64,000 bases of DNA from Pseudomonadota bacterium (lineage in GTDB: Bacteria; Pseudomonadota; Alphaproteobacteria; Rhizobiales; Pleomorphomonadaceae): the NCBI GenBank assembly GCA_023436885.1, contig JAEZHI010000034.1, positions 1 through 64,000 of the forward strand, in the 5' to 3' direction. Below the pieces are notes generated by a model, which ran no database searches, was not told where the DNA came from, and saw only the letters and a list, made by a program, of their open reading frames with translations. Shown one piece after another: positions 17,783 to 26,241 of the stretch; position 1 is the stretch's first letter, and every line of letters begins with the position of its first letter. The position numbers were made by a program, and so were the translations under genes.

Positions 17783-18667
17783 TCAGCGCTCCTGCGTGGC
17801 CGACAGTTTGTTGACGATGCGGAAGTAGAAGAAGCAGAAGATTGACAGGCAGATCGCCACCAGAACGACACGCGCCGAGCCCTCGCCATATTTGTAGGAG
17901 CCGAAGGCGGTCTTGTAGGTGTCGATGATCATGGTCGTCGTTTCACCGGACGGACCGCCGCGCGTCAGGATCCAGATGATGTCGAAGGAATTGAAGGTCG
18001 AGATCAGCGAGATCATCGAAATGGTGATCAGCGACGGCGAGATCAGCGGCAGGGTTATGCGGCGCAGACGGTAGAAGCGGCTCGCGCCGTCAACCCAGGC
18101 TGCCTCATAAAGGTCTTTGGGAATGGATTGGATGGCCGCCAGCATGTAGAGTGTTACCAGGGGCACGCCGATCCAAACGTCGGTGAAAATGGTCGCCCAG
18201 AACGCGGTCGAGCCGTAGGCTAGGAAAGCGACCGGACCGTCGACGAGACCGAACCGCTGCAGCAGGCCGGAAATCATGCCGAACTGGCCATTGTACATCC
18301 AGCCCCACATGAAAATGCCGATAGCCATGGGAACGATCCACGGGGGCATGGTGAGCACGCGAAAGAGTGCGCGCCCCGGCACGGCAGCATTCAGCAGCGT
18401 CGCCCCCAGCACACCGATGATCATCTTGATGGAGACGGAAAAGAACGTCCAGATGACCGTCCGCAGGATGATGACATCAAAACCGGACTTGAAGATCTTG
18501 ATGTAGTTTTCCCAACCGACCCAGTTGACCGTCTTCTTGAGGGCGGTGTCGGTGAACGAGAGAATGATGGTATCGACGAGCGGATAAGCAACGATGGCGA
18601 CGACGTAAATCATCGCCGGCGCGAGCAATATCCAAGCGAAGATGGCAGCGTTTCGACTGGAATTCAT
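17783..18667 (-). CDS. Sugar ABC transporter permease (MalF-like)
   Basis: A 294-residue inner-membrane permease with six predicted membrane segments. The EAA loop reads DLYEAAWVDGASRFYRLRRITLPLISPSL. It is the partner of the MalG-like permease just downstream. The start ATG has AGGACGG upstream. It follows the Gfo/Idh gene by 12 bases, so dehydrogenase and importer are co-expressed. Confidence 0.93.
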   Translation of the reverse strand: MNSSRNAAIFAWILLAPAMIYVVAIVAYPLVDTIILSFTDTALKKTVNWVGWENYIKIFKSGFDVIILRTVIWTFFSVSIKMIIGVLGATLLNAAVPGRALFRVLTMPPWIVPMAIGIFMWGWMYNGQFGMISGLLQRFGLVDGPVAFLAYGSTAFWATIFTDVWIGVPLVTLYMLAAIQSIPKDLYEAAWVDGASRFYRLRRITLPLISPSLITISMISLISTFNSFDIIWILTRGGPSGETTTMIIDTYKTAFGSYKYGEGSARVVLVAICLSIFCFFYFRIVNKLSATQER

Positions 18668-18679
18668 GCTGCCGTCCTT

Positions 18680-19852
18680 TCAGCCGTTCAAGGATGGCGA
18701 GGTGCCTTTGAGGCGCGCATCGTAGGTCGCCCACACAGGCGCAAGGTCAACCACCTTATGACCGGCACGCGCTTCGTCCATTGCAAGCGCCAATATGCCC
18801 GCCTCGATCGCGTCGAGAGCCGATACTGGCAGCGAGGCCCCGTTGGTCACGTGGGCGATGACGTCGGCGGCCATTTGTTCGTCCGCACCGTAATGCTGAG
18901 ATTTGCTGGACGGCGCCTGGTAGGAATTAGCGATGAGCTTCTCGCTGTCGATGGCGCGATGGACGTTGAGGAATCCGCGTACAAAATCGCCCTCTGCCAT
19001 GCCTTTGGCTCCGATGACGGAGAAATGCCGATAGTCGTCCGGTACATTGAGATTGGTATGGAACGCCAGCGAGGCGCCGTTCTCGTATTCGACGATGGCC
19101 GTCTGGAAATCGATGATATCGGCGTCGCTGTCGAACACCTTGTCGGACCCCATCCAGCCGCTTGGCTTGCGGTGAAAGACCTCGAGGTCGTTGACGCCGC
19201 GCGCCTCGGGCGCATTGGCCGGCGTGAAGCTCCGGCGACCGCCGAAGCTCGCAACGAAACGAGGACGAACGCCCATCACGCCATTGTAGAGATCGAGATC
19301 GTGGCAGCACTTCTCGAGCATGAACCCCCCTGTGTAGTGGGCGTAGCGGCGCCAGTCGCGCATGAAGAACGCGCCATGATAGGGCGGAATGTGCTCAGAA
19401 GCCTCAATGGACGCAACATCGCCCAGAAGCCCCGCTGCCTGAGCCGCCCTGAGATCGCGATAGAGCGGCGAATATCGCAGGACTAAGCCAACGAGCAGCC
19501 GATCATGACCATGCTTGGCCAAGAGACGAGCGAGCTCATAGCTTTCTTCGATGGACGTGACGATCGGCTTTTCGGAGAAAACCTTGAGCCCAGCTTCAAG
19601 ACCGATGCGAATATGTTCGAGGTGCAGGTGGTTTGGCGAGCCAATCATCAGCAGGTCCAGTTTTCCCGCCGCAATCAAAGCCTCGGGAGACTCGTATTTC
19701 TGTCCCGCCGAAATGCCTGCCCGCTCAAGCTGCGGCAAGCCGGCCGGCTCCGGATCGACGTAGCCAACGATTTCGAATTCCGGATCGATGTCCTTGAATA
19801 TCTCACCGAGATAGCCAAGCCGGAAACCGAGACCGATAATACCGACTTTCAT
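18680..19852 (-). CDS. Gfo/Idh/MocA family sugar oxidoreductase
   Basis: A 390-residue NAD(P)-dependent dehydrogenase. The Rossmann domain opens with KVGIIGLGFRLGYLGEIF, the Glu-Lys-Pro motif is VFSEKPI, and the C-terminal substrate domain contains the histidine-rich GFMLEKCCHDLDLYNG. Enzymes of this family oxidise sugars or inositols. As first gene of the importer operon it probably acts on the imported sugar. GGGGA lies 9 bases before the start. A palindrome at 19893-19905 could be its operator. Confidence 0.9.
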   Translation of the reverse strand: MKVGIIGLGFRLGYLGEIFKDIDPEFEIVGYVDPEPAGLPQLERAGISAGQKYESPEALIAAGKLDLLMIGSPNHLHLEHIRIGLEAGLKVFSEKPIVTSIEESYELARLLAKHGHDRLLVGLVLRYSPLYRDLRAAQAAGLLGDVASIEASEHIPPYHGAFFMRDWRRYAHYTGGFMLEKCCHDLDLYNGVMGVRPRFVASFGGRRSFTPANAPEARGVNDLEVFHRKPSGWMGSDKVFDSDADIIDFQTAIVEYENGASLAFHTNLNVPDDYRHFSVIGAKGMAEGDFVRGFLNVHRAIDSEKLIANSYQAPSSKSQHYGADEQMAADVIAHVTNGASLPVSALDAIEAGILALAMDEARAGHKVVDLAPVWATYDARLKGTSPSLNG

Positions 19853-19892
19853 GACTAGAGATCCCCTTTATCTAATTTTTTTTCGCAGACTG

Positions 19893-19905
19893 CTGTAAAA
19901 TACAG
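19893..19905. promoter_or_regulatory. Palindrome CTGTA-AAA-TACAG near the importer operon start
   Basis: A perfect 5-bp inverted repeat with a 3-base centre, 41 bases upstream of the Gfo/Idh start. GAC/GTC triplets flank it on both sides (19888-19890 and 19911-19913). The location suits a repressor site for the leftward operon. The cognate protein is unknown. Confidence 0.4.
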
Positions 19906-20258
19906 GGGTGGTCAACAAGAAATCCCAGCCAACAGCCAAATTATGAAAATAAATTCAATGACACCGACAAACAAATAGGAACACCTCGCAGCACCACGCT
20001 ACGAAGGTCGAACAATCCCAGAAATACAATTACACGTTGTGTCAACTGTTCCGTAAGCAGAGTTTGATTGTGGCGCTAGCGAGCCTAAACCATCTCCACC
20101 GTATTTTGTCTTGAGAATAATACCAAAAAAGGCCAAGTGTCCATGGCCAAGACCGATCCGATCAAAATGGCCGCAAACCGCTGACTTCTCGCTGGTTTTC
20201 CAAAGTTTGGCGACTGAACTAGTTTTTTGGTGAAAACAATTTTCGATGTTGGTATCGT

Positions 20259-20274
20259 GCTGGTATTATCCAGC
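20259..20274. promoter_or_regulatory. Candidate GntR/NagR-type operator
   Basis: GCTGG-TATTAT-CCAGC, a 5-bp perfect inverted repeat around a 6-base centre, about 100 bases before the GntR gene. A direct repeat TGGTAT occurs at 20250-20255 and 20261-20266, one helical turn apart. GntR/UTRA repressors of the NagR/DasR group bind short GGT..ACC-like palindromes. Autoregulation and control of the downstream nag genes are therefore likely, though not shown. Confidence 0.5.
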
Positions 20275-20371
20275 CAATCGACAGGAGTGGATTGATGACG
20301 GCCAAACCTCCTCACCTCTCCCAGTCTAGCTCAGGACCCAACGCAGGGCGGAATGGTTTGGAGCCATCGAT

Positions 20372-21121
20372 ATGAACGGTGGCCTCTCCCTTGAAGAGCT
20401 GCAGTCTGCAAGCGTTGGCCCACTCTATCTCAAGCTCAAAACGGTCATCGAAAGCGCCATAACTGTCGGACGCCTCAAGCACGGCGATGCCCTGCCCCCG
20501 GAACGAGATATCGCCGACGCCGCAGCCATCAGCCGCGTTACGGTTCGCAAGGCCATCGACACTCTGGTGGCAGATGGCTTGCTCGTTCGTCGCCGCGGCT
20601 CTGGCACCTTTGTCGTCAAACCGGTACCGCGCCTTCAGCAGCCACTGTCCCGTCTCACCTCCTTCACTGATGACATGCATCGGCGTGGCATGCTGGCCGG
20701 GTCGCGCTGGATCAGTCGCGGGCTCGTTTTCCCGACCCCGGAAGAGACGATGACGCTCGGCTTGGCCAGCGAGGCGCGTGTAGCTCGTCTCGTCCGTATC
20801 CGGACGGCCAACGACATGCCAATCGCCCTTGAGCGAACCAGCTTGCCGGACGACGTCCTCCCCGATCCCAACGTGATCGATGACTCGCTTTATCTAGCTT
20901 TGGCCGAGCGCGGCATACGACCCGTGCGCGCCAATCAGCGCATTTCGGCTGTTTTGCTGAATGATAAGGAGACCGAACTGCTGGGCGTTCCACCGGGATC
21001 TCCGGCTCTTTCGGTCCAACGCATCGCCTATTTCCATACCGGACGCGTGATGGAGATGTCGACAGCGCTCTACCGCAACGATGCCTATGATCTTGTCGCC
21101 GAGCTGACCACTGGGCAGTAA
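20372..21121 (+). CDS. GntR family regulator with UTRA domain (NagR/DasR-like)
   Basis: A 249-residue repressor. Residues about 15-85 are the GntR winged helix (LPPERDIADAAAISRVTVRKAIDTL, then RRRGSGTFVV). Residues about 100-240 form the UTRA effector domain (RLTSFTDDMHRRG at its start; ERTSLPDDVLPD and ALYRNDAYDLVAE later). UTRA members near nagA usually sense GlcNAc-6-P or GlcN-6-P. GGAG lies 9 bases before the start. It is followed after 50 bases by nagA and probably represses that operon and the divergent importer. Confidence 0.9.
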   Translation: MNGGLSLEELQSASVGPLYLKLKTVIESAITVGRLKHGDALPPERDIADAAAISRVTVRKAIDTLVADGLLVRRRGSGTFVVKPVPRLQQPLSRLTSFTDDMHRRGMLAGSRWISRGLVFPTPEETMTLGLASEARVARLVRIRTANDMPIALERTSLPDDVLPDPNVIDDSLYLALAERGIRPVRANQRISAVLLNDKETELLGVPPGSPALSVQRIAYFHTGRVMEMSTALYRNDAYDLVAELTTGQ

Positions 21122-21171
21122 GAAGCTGCCATTCGCTCGGCGGCATAATCCTCAAGAAAGAACTACCCCCA

Positions 21172-22353
21172 ATGTCTGCACCCTATGCCGTCAAAGGCGG
21201 CCTTATTTTCGACGGCACCAACTTTGTCGAAGACCATGCACTGATCATCGACAATGGGCGCATCATGGCGCTGCTCCCAGCCAGTCAGCTGCAGACGGGT
21301 ATTGCCGAAATCGAAGCGAAGGGCATGATCGTTTCGCCCGGCTTCATTGACCTTCAGGTCAACGGGGGCGGCGGAGTGCTGCTCAATAACGATTCCACCG
21401 TCGCTGGCATCCGCACCATTTGTGAAGCCCACGCCCGGTACGGCACGACGGCGCTGATGGCCACGCTGATTACCGACACGCCGGAGGTTGGCGCCGCCGC
21501 GATCGCAGCTGGCATTGAGGCACACCGAGAGAGCGTTCCTGGCTTTCTTGGCCTGCACCTCGAAGGTCCGCACCTTTCTGTCGCCCGCAAGGGCACGCAC
21601 TCGCCTTCAATGATACGCCCAATGACCGAAGATGATCTGGGCCGGCTGGTTGCCGCGGCAGGACACTTTGGAAAGGCGATCACGACCATAGCTCCCGAGA
21701 ACGTCAGTCCGGAACAGGTGGCCCGCCTGGTCGAAGCAGGCTACGTCGTGAGCCTTGGACACACCGACACAAAGGCGTCGGTTGCCGCCCCTTACATCGA
21801 CGCCGGCGCCACCATGGTGACTCACTTGTTCAACGCGATGAGCCAGATGATGAACCGCGAAGCGGGCCTGGTCGGCCTGGCTCTGGCTGAGGGGCGCCTC
21901 TCTTGCGGCCTGATCGCCGACGGCTTCCACGTCGACCAGACCGTGATGCAGGTCGCCCTGCGTGCCAAGCAGGGGCTCGGACATATCTTCCTGGTCACGG
22001 ATGCCATGTCGACGATCGGCACCGAACAGACCGGCTTCGAACTCACCGGCCGGCGCGTCTACCGCAACGGCGGCCGGCTGACCCTTGCTGACGGTACGCT
22101 GGCGGGGGCCGACATCGACATGCTCTCCAGTGTTCTCTTCGTTCATCGCCAGCTTGGTTTGTCGCTCGGCGAGGCGATCAACATGGCATCGCGTTACCCG
22201 GCTAAGGCAGTCGGCTGCGCCTCCAAGGGCATGCTCGCTGCCGGGATGGACGCCGATTTCCTGCTGCTCCGAGCCGACTTGTCGCTTGCGGCAACCTACA
22301 TTGGCGGTACCTGTGTTCACCCCCAGAACGCCGGCGGAAAGGCCGCATCATGA
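21172..22353 (+). CDS. nagA: N-acetylglucosamine-6-phosphate deacetylase
   Basis: A 393-residue amidohydrolase that converts GlcNAc-6-P to GlcN-6-P and acetate. The motifs in order are SPGFIDLQVNGGGG, HLEGPHLSVARKGTH (metal and substrate), SLGHTD and VTHLFNAMS. The late segment FLVTDAMSTIG holds the catalytic Asp. Length is normal. The stop overlaps the ROK kinase start (ATGA). No glucosamine-6-P deaminase (nagB) lies nearby, so the later fate of the product is not set by this window. Confidence 0.93.
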   Translation: MSAPYAVKGGLIFDGTNFVEDHALIIDNGRIMALLPASQLQTGIAEIEAKGMIVSPGFIDLQVNGGGGVLLNNDSTVAGIRTICEAHARYGTTALMATLITDTPEVGAAAIAAGIEAHRESVPGFLGLHLEGPHLSVARKGTHSPSMIRPMTEDDLGRLVAAAGHFGKAITTIAPENVSPEQVARLVEAGYVVSLGHTDTKASVAAPYIDAGATMVTHLFNAMSQMMNREAGLVGLALAEGRLSCGLIADGFHVDQTVMQVALRAKQGLGHIFLVTDAMSTIGTEQTGFELTGRRVYRNGGRLTLADGTLAGADIDMLSSVLFVHRQLGLSLGEAINMASRYPAKAVGCASKGMLAAGMDADFLLLRADLSLAATYIGGTCVHPQNAGGKAAS

Positions 22354-23261
22354 TCGTCTGTTTCGACATTGGCGGCACGGCGATCAAGGGCGCGATCGCC
22401 CATTCGGTCGATGATATCCGCCCATTCCCGCGCCGGCCAACGCCGGTTGATGACTTTGCCGCTTTCGTCGCCACGCTGAAGACGGTGATCGGCGAAGCCG
22501 GCGGAACTCCCGACTGCATTGCCATATCGATCGCCGGAATCATCGACCCGGACACGCAAAAAGCAGTGGTCGCCAATGTGCCTTGCATCCACGGACGGCC
22601 AATCCAAGCCGATCTTGAAGCCGCTCTGCGCCTGCCGGTCCTGATCGCCAACGATGCGGATTGCTGCGTGCTGGCGGAAGCCGGAATAGGCGCCGGACGA
22701 GGCCATCGCGTCGTCTTCGGCGTCATTCTCGGCACGGGCGTCGGCGGTGGCTTGGTCATCGACGGCAAGCTGATCAACAGCACCGGCGGTTTTGCCGGCG
22801 AATGGGGCCACGGTCCAATCGCTGCCACGAGAGCCGGCAATCCTCCCGTCGAGCTTCCACGCTATGCCTGCGGCTGCGGCCAGGTCGGTTGCCTCGACGC
22901 CGTGGGCAGCGCACGCGGCATGGAAAGGTTGCATGCCGAGCTCTCGGGTGAGACCGTCTCCAGCGAGGCGATCACTCAGGCATGGATAGCCGGCGATCCC
23001 GTGGCGACCCGCACAATCGATGTCTATCTCGATGTGCTCTCCGGCCCGCTCGCACTGGTGGCCAACGTCACCGGTGCCACGATTATCCCGGTGGGCGGCG
23101 GCCTTTCCAACTGCAGGCCCTTGATCGAGGCAATCGACAAGGCGGTCAGGTCGCGCATTCTGAGGCGCTTTGACCGTCCGCTGGTGGTGCAGGCGCTCTG
23201 CCGGGTTGAGCCGGGCCTCGTTGGCGCCGCCGTCCTGGGATTTGCATCCCTCGAAAAATAA
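22350..23261 (+). CDS. ROK family kinase, probably N-acetylglucosamine kinase
   Basis: A 303-residue ROK sugar kinase. The N-terminal ATP loop is CFDIGGTAIKGA, the catalytic Asp is in VLIANDADCCVLAEA, and the zinc motif is CGCGQVGCLDAVGS. The GEWGH segment (sugar contact) is present. No DNA-binding domain is fused, so it is a kinase rather than a repressor. Coupling with nagA supports N-acetylglucosamine (or N-acetylmannosamine/GalNAc) as substrate. Confidence 0.88.
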   Translation: MIVCFDIGGTAIKGAIAHSVDDIRPFPRRPTPVDDFAAFVATLKTVIGEAGGTPDCIAISIAGIIDPDTQKAVVANVPCIHGRPIQADLEAALRLPVLIANDADCCVLAEAGIGAGRGHRVVFGVILGTGVGGGLVIDGKLINSTGGFAGEWGHGPIAATRAGNPPVELPRYACGCGQVGCLDAVGSARGMERLHAELSGETVSSEAITQAWIAGDPVATRTIDVYLDVLSGPLALVANVTGATIIPVGGGLSNCRPLIEAIDKAVRSRILRRFDRPLVVQALCRVEPGLVGAAVLGFASLEK

Positions 23262-23279
23262 GAAAGCGGAGGGAGGGAA

Positions 23280-24212
23280 ATGGGAAACCTTAAAGCAGGT
23301 GGCAAGGCCGGCGCCTTCGTTGCGATCGATTGGGGAACCAGCAGCTTCCGCGCTTGGCTGATGGCAATCGACGGCACCCCACTAGCCGAACGGCGTAGCG
23401 ACGAGGGCATGCGCCATTGCGTGACGTCAGGCTTCGAACCGGTCTTTCGTCGCCATGTTGCCGAACTAGGCGGCGAGAACTTGCCAACCATCATTTGCGG
23501 CATGGCCGGCGCTCGGCAGGGCTGGAAGGAAGCGCCATATCTTGAAACGCCAACCCGCCTCGACACCTTGCACGAAGGCACAGTTCCGGTAGACATCGAT
23601 AATGATGTCCGTATCTTGCCCGGGATTTCTCAAGTATCACCTTCACAGCCGGACGTCATGCGAGGCGAGGAAACCCAGATACTTGGCTCCATCGAGCCGG
23701 GCTTCAGCGGGCTTGTCTGCATCCCCGGCACCCACAGCAAATGGGTGGTGATCGAAGACGGCGCCGTCGTCGCGTTTTCGACCTACATGACGGGCGAGCT
23801 CTTCGCGCTCATTGCAGAACATAGCGTGGTGTCCCTGGCGCTCGACAAGGATGTTGCCGCAAGTCCGGATAACCCGTCCTTTGCGGCCGGCCTCCGGACC
23901 GCCCAGTCGGATGATGCCTCTCTTTCCTCGTCCTTGTTCCGGATCCGCTCGGCCATGCTGCTCGGGTTCGCCGAAAAAGGCGATGGATCTTCAAGGCTCT
24001 CCGGCCTGTTGATCGGCACGGAAATCGCTGATGCCATTCATCGCTACGGCAAGCAGAAGCCGGTGCGGCTGATTGCCGCTGGTTCTCTGGCAAGGCTTTA
24101 TGAAACCGCTCTGACCGCAGCCGGGTTCAAGGTCACATTGGCGGATGCGGAACTTGCATCGCAGCGGGGCCTGGCCCGCGTCGCTCTCGCACTTTGGAAC
24201 AAGGGGTGCTGA
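23280..24212 (+). CDS. dgoK: 2-dehydro-3-deoxygalactonokinase
   Basis: A 310-residue kinase of the DgoK family that phosphorylates 2-keto-3-deoxygalactonate at O6 in the De Ley-Doudoroff route. The N-terminal phosphate loop is FVAIDWGTSSFRAWLM. The family motifs ICGMAGARQGWKEAPY, MRGEETQILG and CIPGTHSKWV are present. A strong GGAGGGAGGG ribosome site precedes the ATG. It sits between the ROK kinase and dgoA genes in one operon. Confidence 0.92.
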   Translation: MGNLKAGGKAGAFVAIDWGTSSFRAWLMAIDGTPLAERRSDEGMRHCVTSGFEPVFRRHVAELGGENLPTIICGMAGARQGWKEAPYLETPTRLDTLHEGTVPVDIDNDVRILPGISQVSPSQPDVMRGEETQILGSIEPGFSGLVCIPGTHSKWVVIEDGAVVAFSTYMTGELFALIAEHSVVSLALDKDVAASPDNPSFAAGLRTAQSDDASLSSSLFRIRSAMLLGFAEKGDGSSRLSGLLIGTEIADAIHRYGKQKPVRLIAAGSLARLYETALTAAGFKVTLADAELASQRGLARVALALWNKGC

Positions 24213-24215
24213 AAA

Positions 24216-24851
24216 ATGGCATCATCCATCACCTGGCCCGAACTTAAATATCCGCTCGTTGCCATCCTGCGCGGTATCCAGCCAAGCGAAGTCGAAGCGA
24301 CCGCCGACGTTCTCGTCGAAGCAGGCTTTGAAGCCATCGAGGTACCGCTCAACTCCCCCGACCCGCTGGTCTCCATCGAGCGACTCGCTCGCCGCTACGA
24401 CGATCGAATCCTGATCGGCGCCGGGACCGTCCTGAGCACCACCGACTGTGCCGCTGTCGCCGACTCAGGCGGACGTCTCATGGTCAGTCCGAATGTCGAC
24501 CCTGGGGTTCTGGCGATGGCTGTAGGGCGCGGCATGGTCACGCTGCCGGGCGTCATGACCCCCACCGAGGCGTTACTTGCCATCCGTTGCGGCGCATCGG
24601 CACTCAAATTCTTCCCCGCTTCGGTGCTCGGCCCGTCCGGCATATCGGCGATCCGCGCCATCCTGCCCAAGGGAACGCAGATCGCCGCGGTGGGCGGCGT
24701 CTCCAATGAGAACTTCGCCGATTACGTCGCCGCGGACATCCGCATCTTCGGCCTCGGCACCAGCCTCTACAAGCCAGGCCGGACGACAGCGGAAACGGCA
24801 GCTGCGGCCGCTGCAGCGATCAAGGCATACGACAAGGCGGTGGGAAGGTAA
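24216..24851 (+). CDS. dgoA: 2-dehydro-3-deoxy-6-phosphogalactonate aldolase
   Basis: A 211-residue class I aldolase of the KDPG/KDPGal family, cleaving the DgoK product to pyruvate and glyceraldehyde 3-phosphate. The catalytic Glu is in FEAIEVPLNSPDP, and the Schiff-base Lys is in GASALKFFPAS. AAVGGVSNENF and FGLGTSLY complete the phosphate site. Three bases separate it from dgoK. It is the last gene before the island junction. Confidence 0.93.
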   Translation: MASSITWPELKYPLVAILRGIQPSEVEATADVLVEAGFEAIEVPLNSPDPLVSIERLARRYDDRILIGAGTVLSTTDCAAVADSGGRLMVSPNVDPGVLAMAVGRGMVTLPGVMTPTEALLAIRCGASALKFFPASVLGPSGISAIRAILPKGTQIAAVGGVSNENFADYVAADIRIFGLGTSLYKPGRTTAETAAAAAAAIKAYDKAVGR

Positions 24852-25005
24852 TCGCGGAGAAGATTAGCAGTTGAGCGATCTCGAATGACTAGGCGGTGCC
24901 AACCCGTTGGCGACTTGCTCCATGCGCCCCAACTATAAGTCACCCGCCTATCTACGATGGCGACCGAATGGCGCGCGCCGAGCTGATTCAATACGTTGCA
25001 TTAAA

Positions 25006-25034
25006 GAGAGAGATTGGCTGGGGGGCTGGATTCG
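25006..25034. repeat. Left direct repeat, att-like copy of tRNA-Gln 3' end
   Basis: The first 19 bases are identical to 62531-62549. After one mismatch and a one-base gap, the next 9 (CTGGATTCG) match 62552-62560. The match covers the T-arm and acceptor end of the tRNA-Gln gene plus 9 bases beyond it. Because it extends past the tRNA, chance similarity to another tRNA is less likely. It is interpreted as the remnant attachment site at the far end of an integrated element. Confidence 0.65.
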
Positions 25035-25713
25035 CAGTAAAACAGAATACAGACAATCACCCTGCAGACATCCCCCGTTTCTTCCCTATATTTTCCCCGA
25101 GACGAAATCGTTATGGCCAGCATTATTGATCGGCCGTCAGATACATTTCACAGATTTGGCCTACGTCAAGAGACAACTAAGGCGAAGCATTGGAATGGCT
25201 TCGCGTCAAGAACGGCAATTTCAATCGGAACCTCGGGTTGCAGGGGGGGACGTCAGACCGTAATGAAGAAGCGCCAGCCATCGACCGCAGCATGGGCATC
25301 CGCTTAGGCTCAGTCCAGGCCTTGAGCGAGTTCATATCGAATATTGCTGCCTTTACCGTTCCGAGCATGCCCCATCACTGAGCAAACCCGTGGGGCCGGA
25401 CCGGCGACGTGTATGCGCAGCTCCCGCTGGCAGGTGATTTCACGAGCGGTACGTTCAGCTAAAAGTGGCCCAGACTCGCGCGGCGGCGCTTCGCGTGAGT
25501 GTCCTCCCTGGGCTGTTGCGCAGCATCATTAGGCCTAGATGCAGTTCACAGGAGGTGCCGAGACAATCTAGGGCAAAGCGTCGACTGCCCTCTCCTACTA
25601 CGCCGACTCTTGTTTTCTAGACCTCGGTTCGCTGCGTGTGTGACGCTGTTTTTTCGTCGGCTTACTCGCGAATTCAGTCAGAGGAACCGCATTACGTGTG
25701 TCCAAGTGATCAG

Positions 25714-25773
25714 GCGGTCATAGCTCAGTTGGATGGTTTCTCCTAATGCCACCAGTTCGGGTCCTGTCGGGGC
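25714..25773 (+). pseudogene. Degenerate tRNA-like fragment
   Basis: GCGGTCATAGCTCAGTTGG at 25714-25732 is a perfect tRNA acceptor/D-arm start, including the A-box consensus. The next 40 bases hold no proper anticodon arm, and only a weak T-arm-like AGTTCGGGTCCTGTC follows. The total is too short for a tRNA. It is probably a truncated relic. Confidence 0.5.
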
Positions 25774-26241
25774 AATAATTACGTTCAGCCTCATGAATTC
25801 CGGTAAGCTAGGCCCGTCTACGCTATTACCCGTTCGATATCGCTTTGTTCTCCATGGTCCAATCGGCAATCCGCGCCGGTCAGTCTCTGCATAAAGTCCG
25901 GCCCTAAGTTGCTATGCTCACAACCCTCAGACAGTCCGGAGAATTATGTTCCTTTGATGCGGCAAGAACGACAAGAAGGGGACGAACGACCTTTCAGCCG
26001 CTGGTGTTGCTGGATTTTTCCTCGGTGGCTGGATAACTTGAGACCAACATGGCCTCAGTGAGGGATCGCCAACCGCAGGGCGGGGGACAAGTTTCCGGGC
26101 GCGCAGCTCTAACTAGAAAACATGCGTCTGGAAGGGAGTTATTGCGATCTGAAATGGCGAATCGTGACCTCACCATTCCGAAGCGATTTCCAGTTCTCCG
26201 GAGCAATTTTCCCGTAGCCAGAGTTCGAGGACGCTACGATA

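Larger units (their letters stand above)
19853..20371. other. Divergent regulatory region of importer and nag/dgo operons
   Basis: 519 bases without a gene and more AT-rich than its flanks. It separates the leftward importer operon from the rightward GntR gene and contains two notable inverted repeats, listed separately. I see no convincing protein-coding frame in it; the short open frame at 20085-20315 on the minus strand has no homology. Confidence 0.6.
24852..26241. other. Gene-poor left junction of the capsule island
   Basis: About 1.4 kb without a convincing gene; the short open frames here have no recognisable sequence. It contains a copy of the tRNA-Gln 3' end (25006-25034), a broken tRNA-like segment (25714-25773) and a G7 run (25243-25249). 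Composition is visibly more AT-rich and irregular than dgoA. I read it as degraded junction DNA that may also carry the promoter of the gene at 26242. Confidence 0.6.

Noticed and set aside
15548..17845. A 765-codon open frame on the plus strand
   Set aside because: It is antisense to the solute-binding protein and MalG-like permease genes, which have unmistakable family motifs; the open frame is a by-product of high GC.
24852..26241. Possible integrase or transposase remnant at the left island edge
   Set aside because: None of the short frames shows a recognisable recombinase motif.
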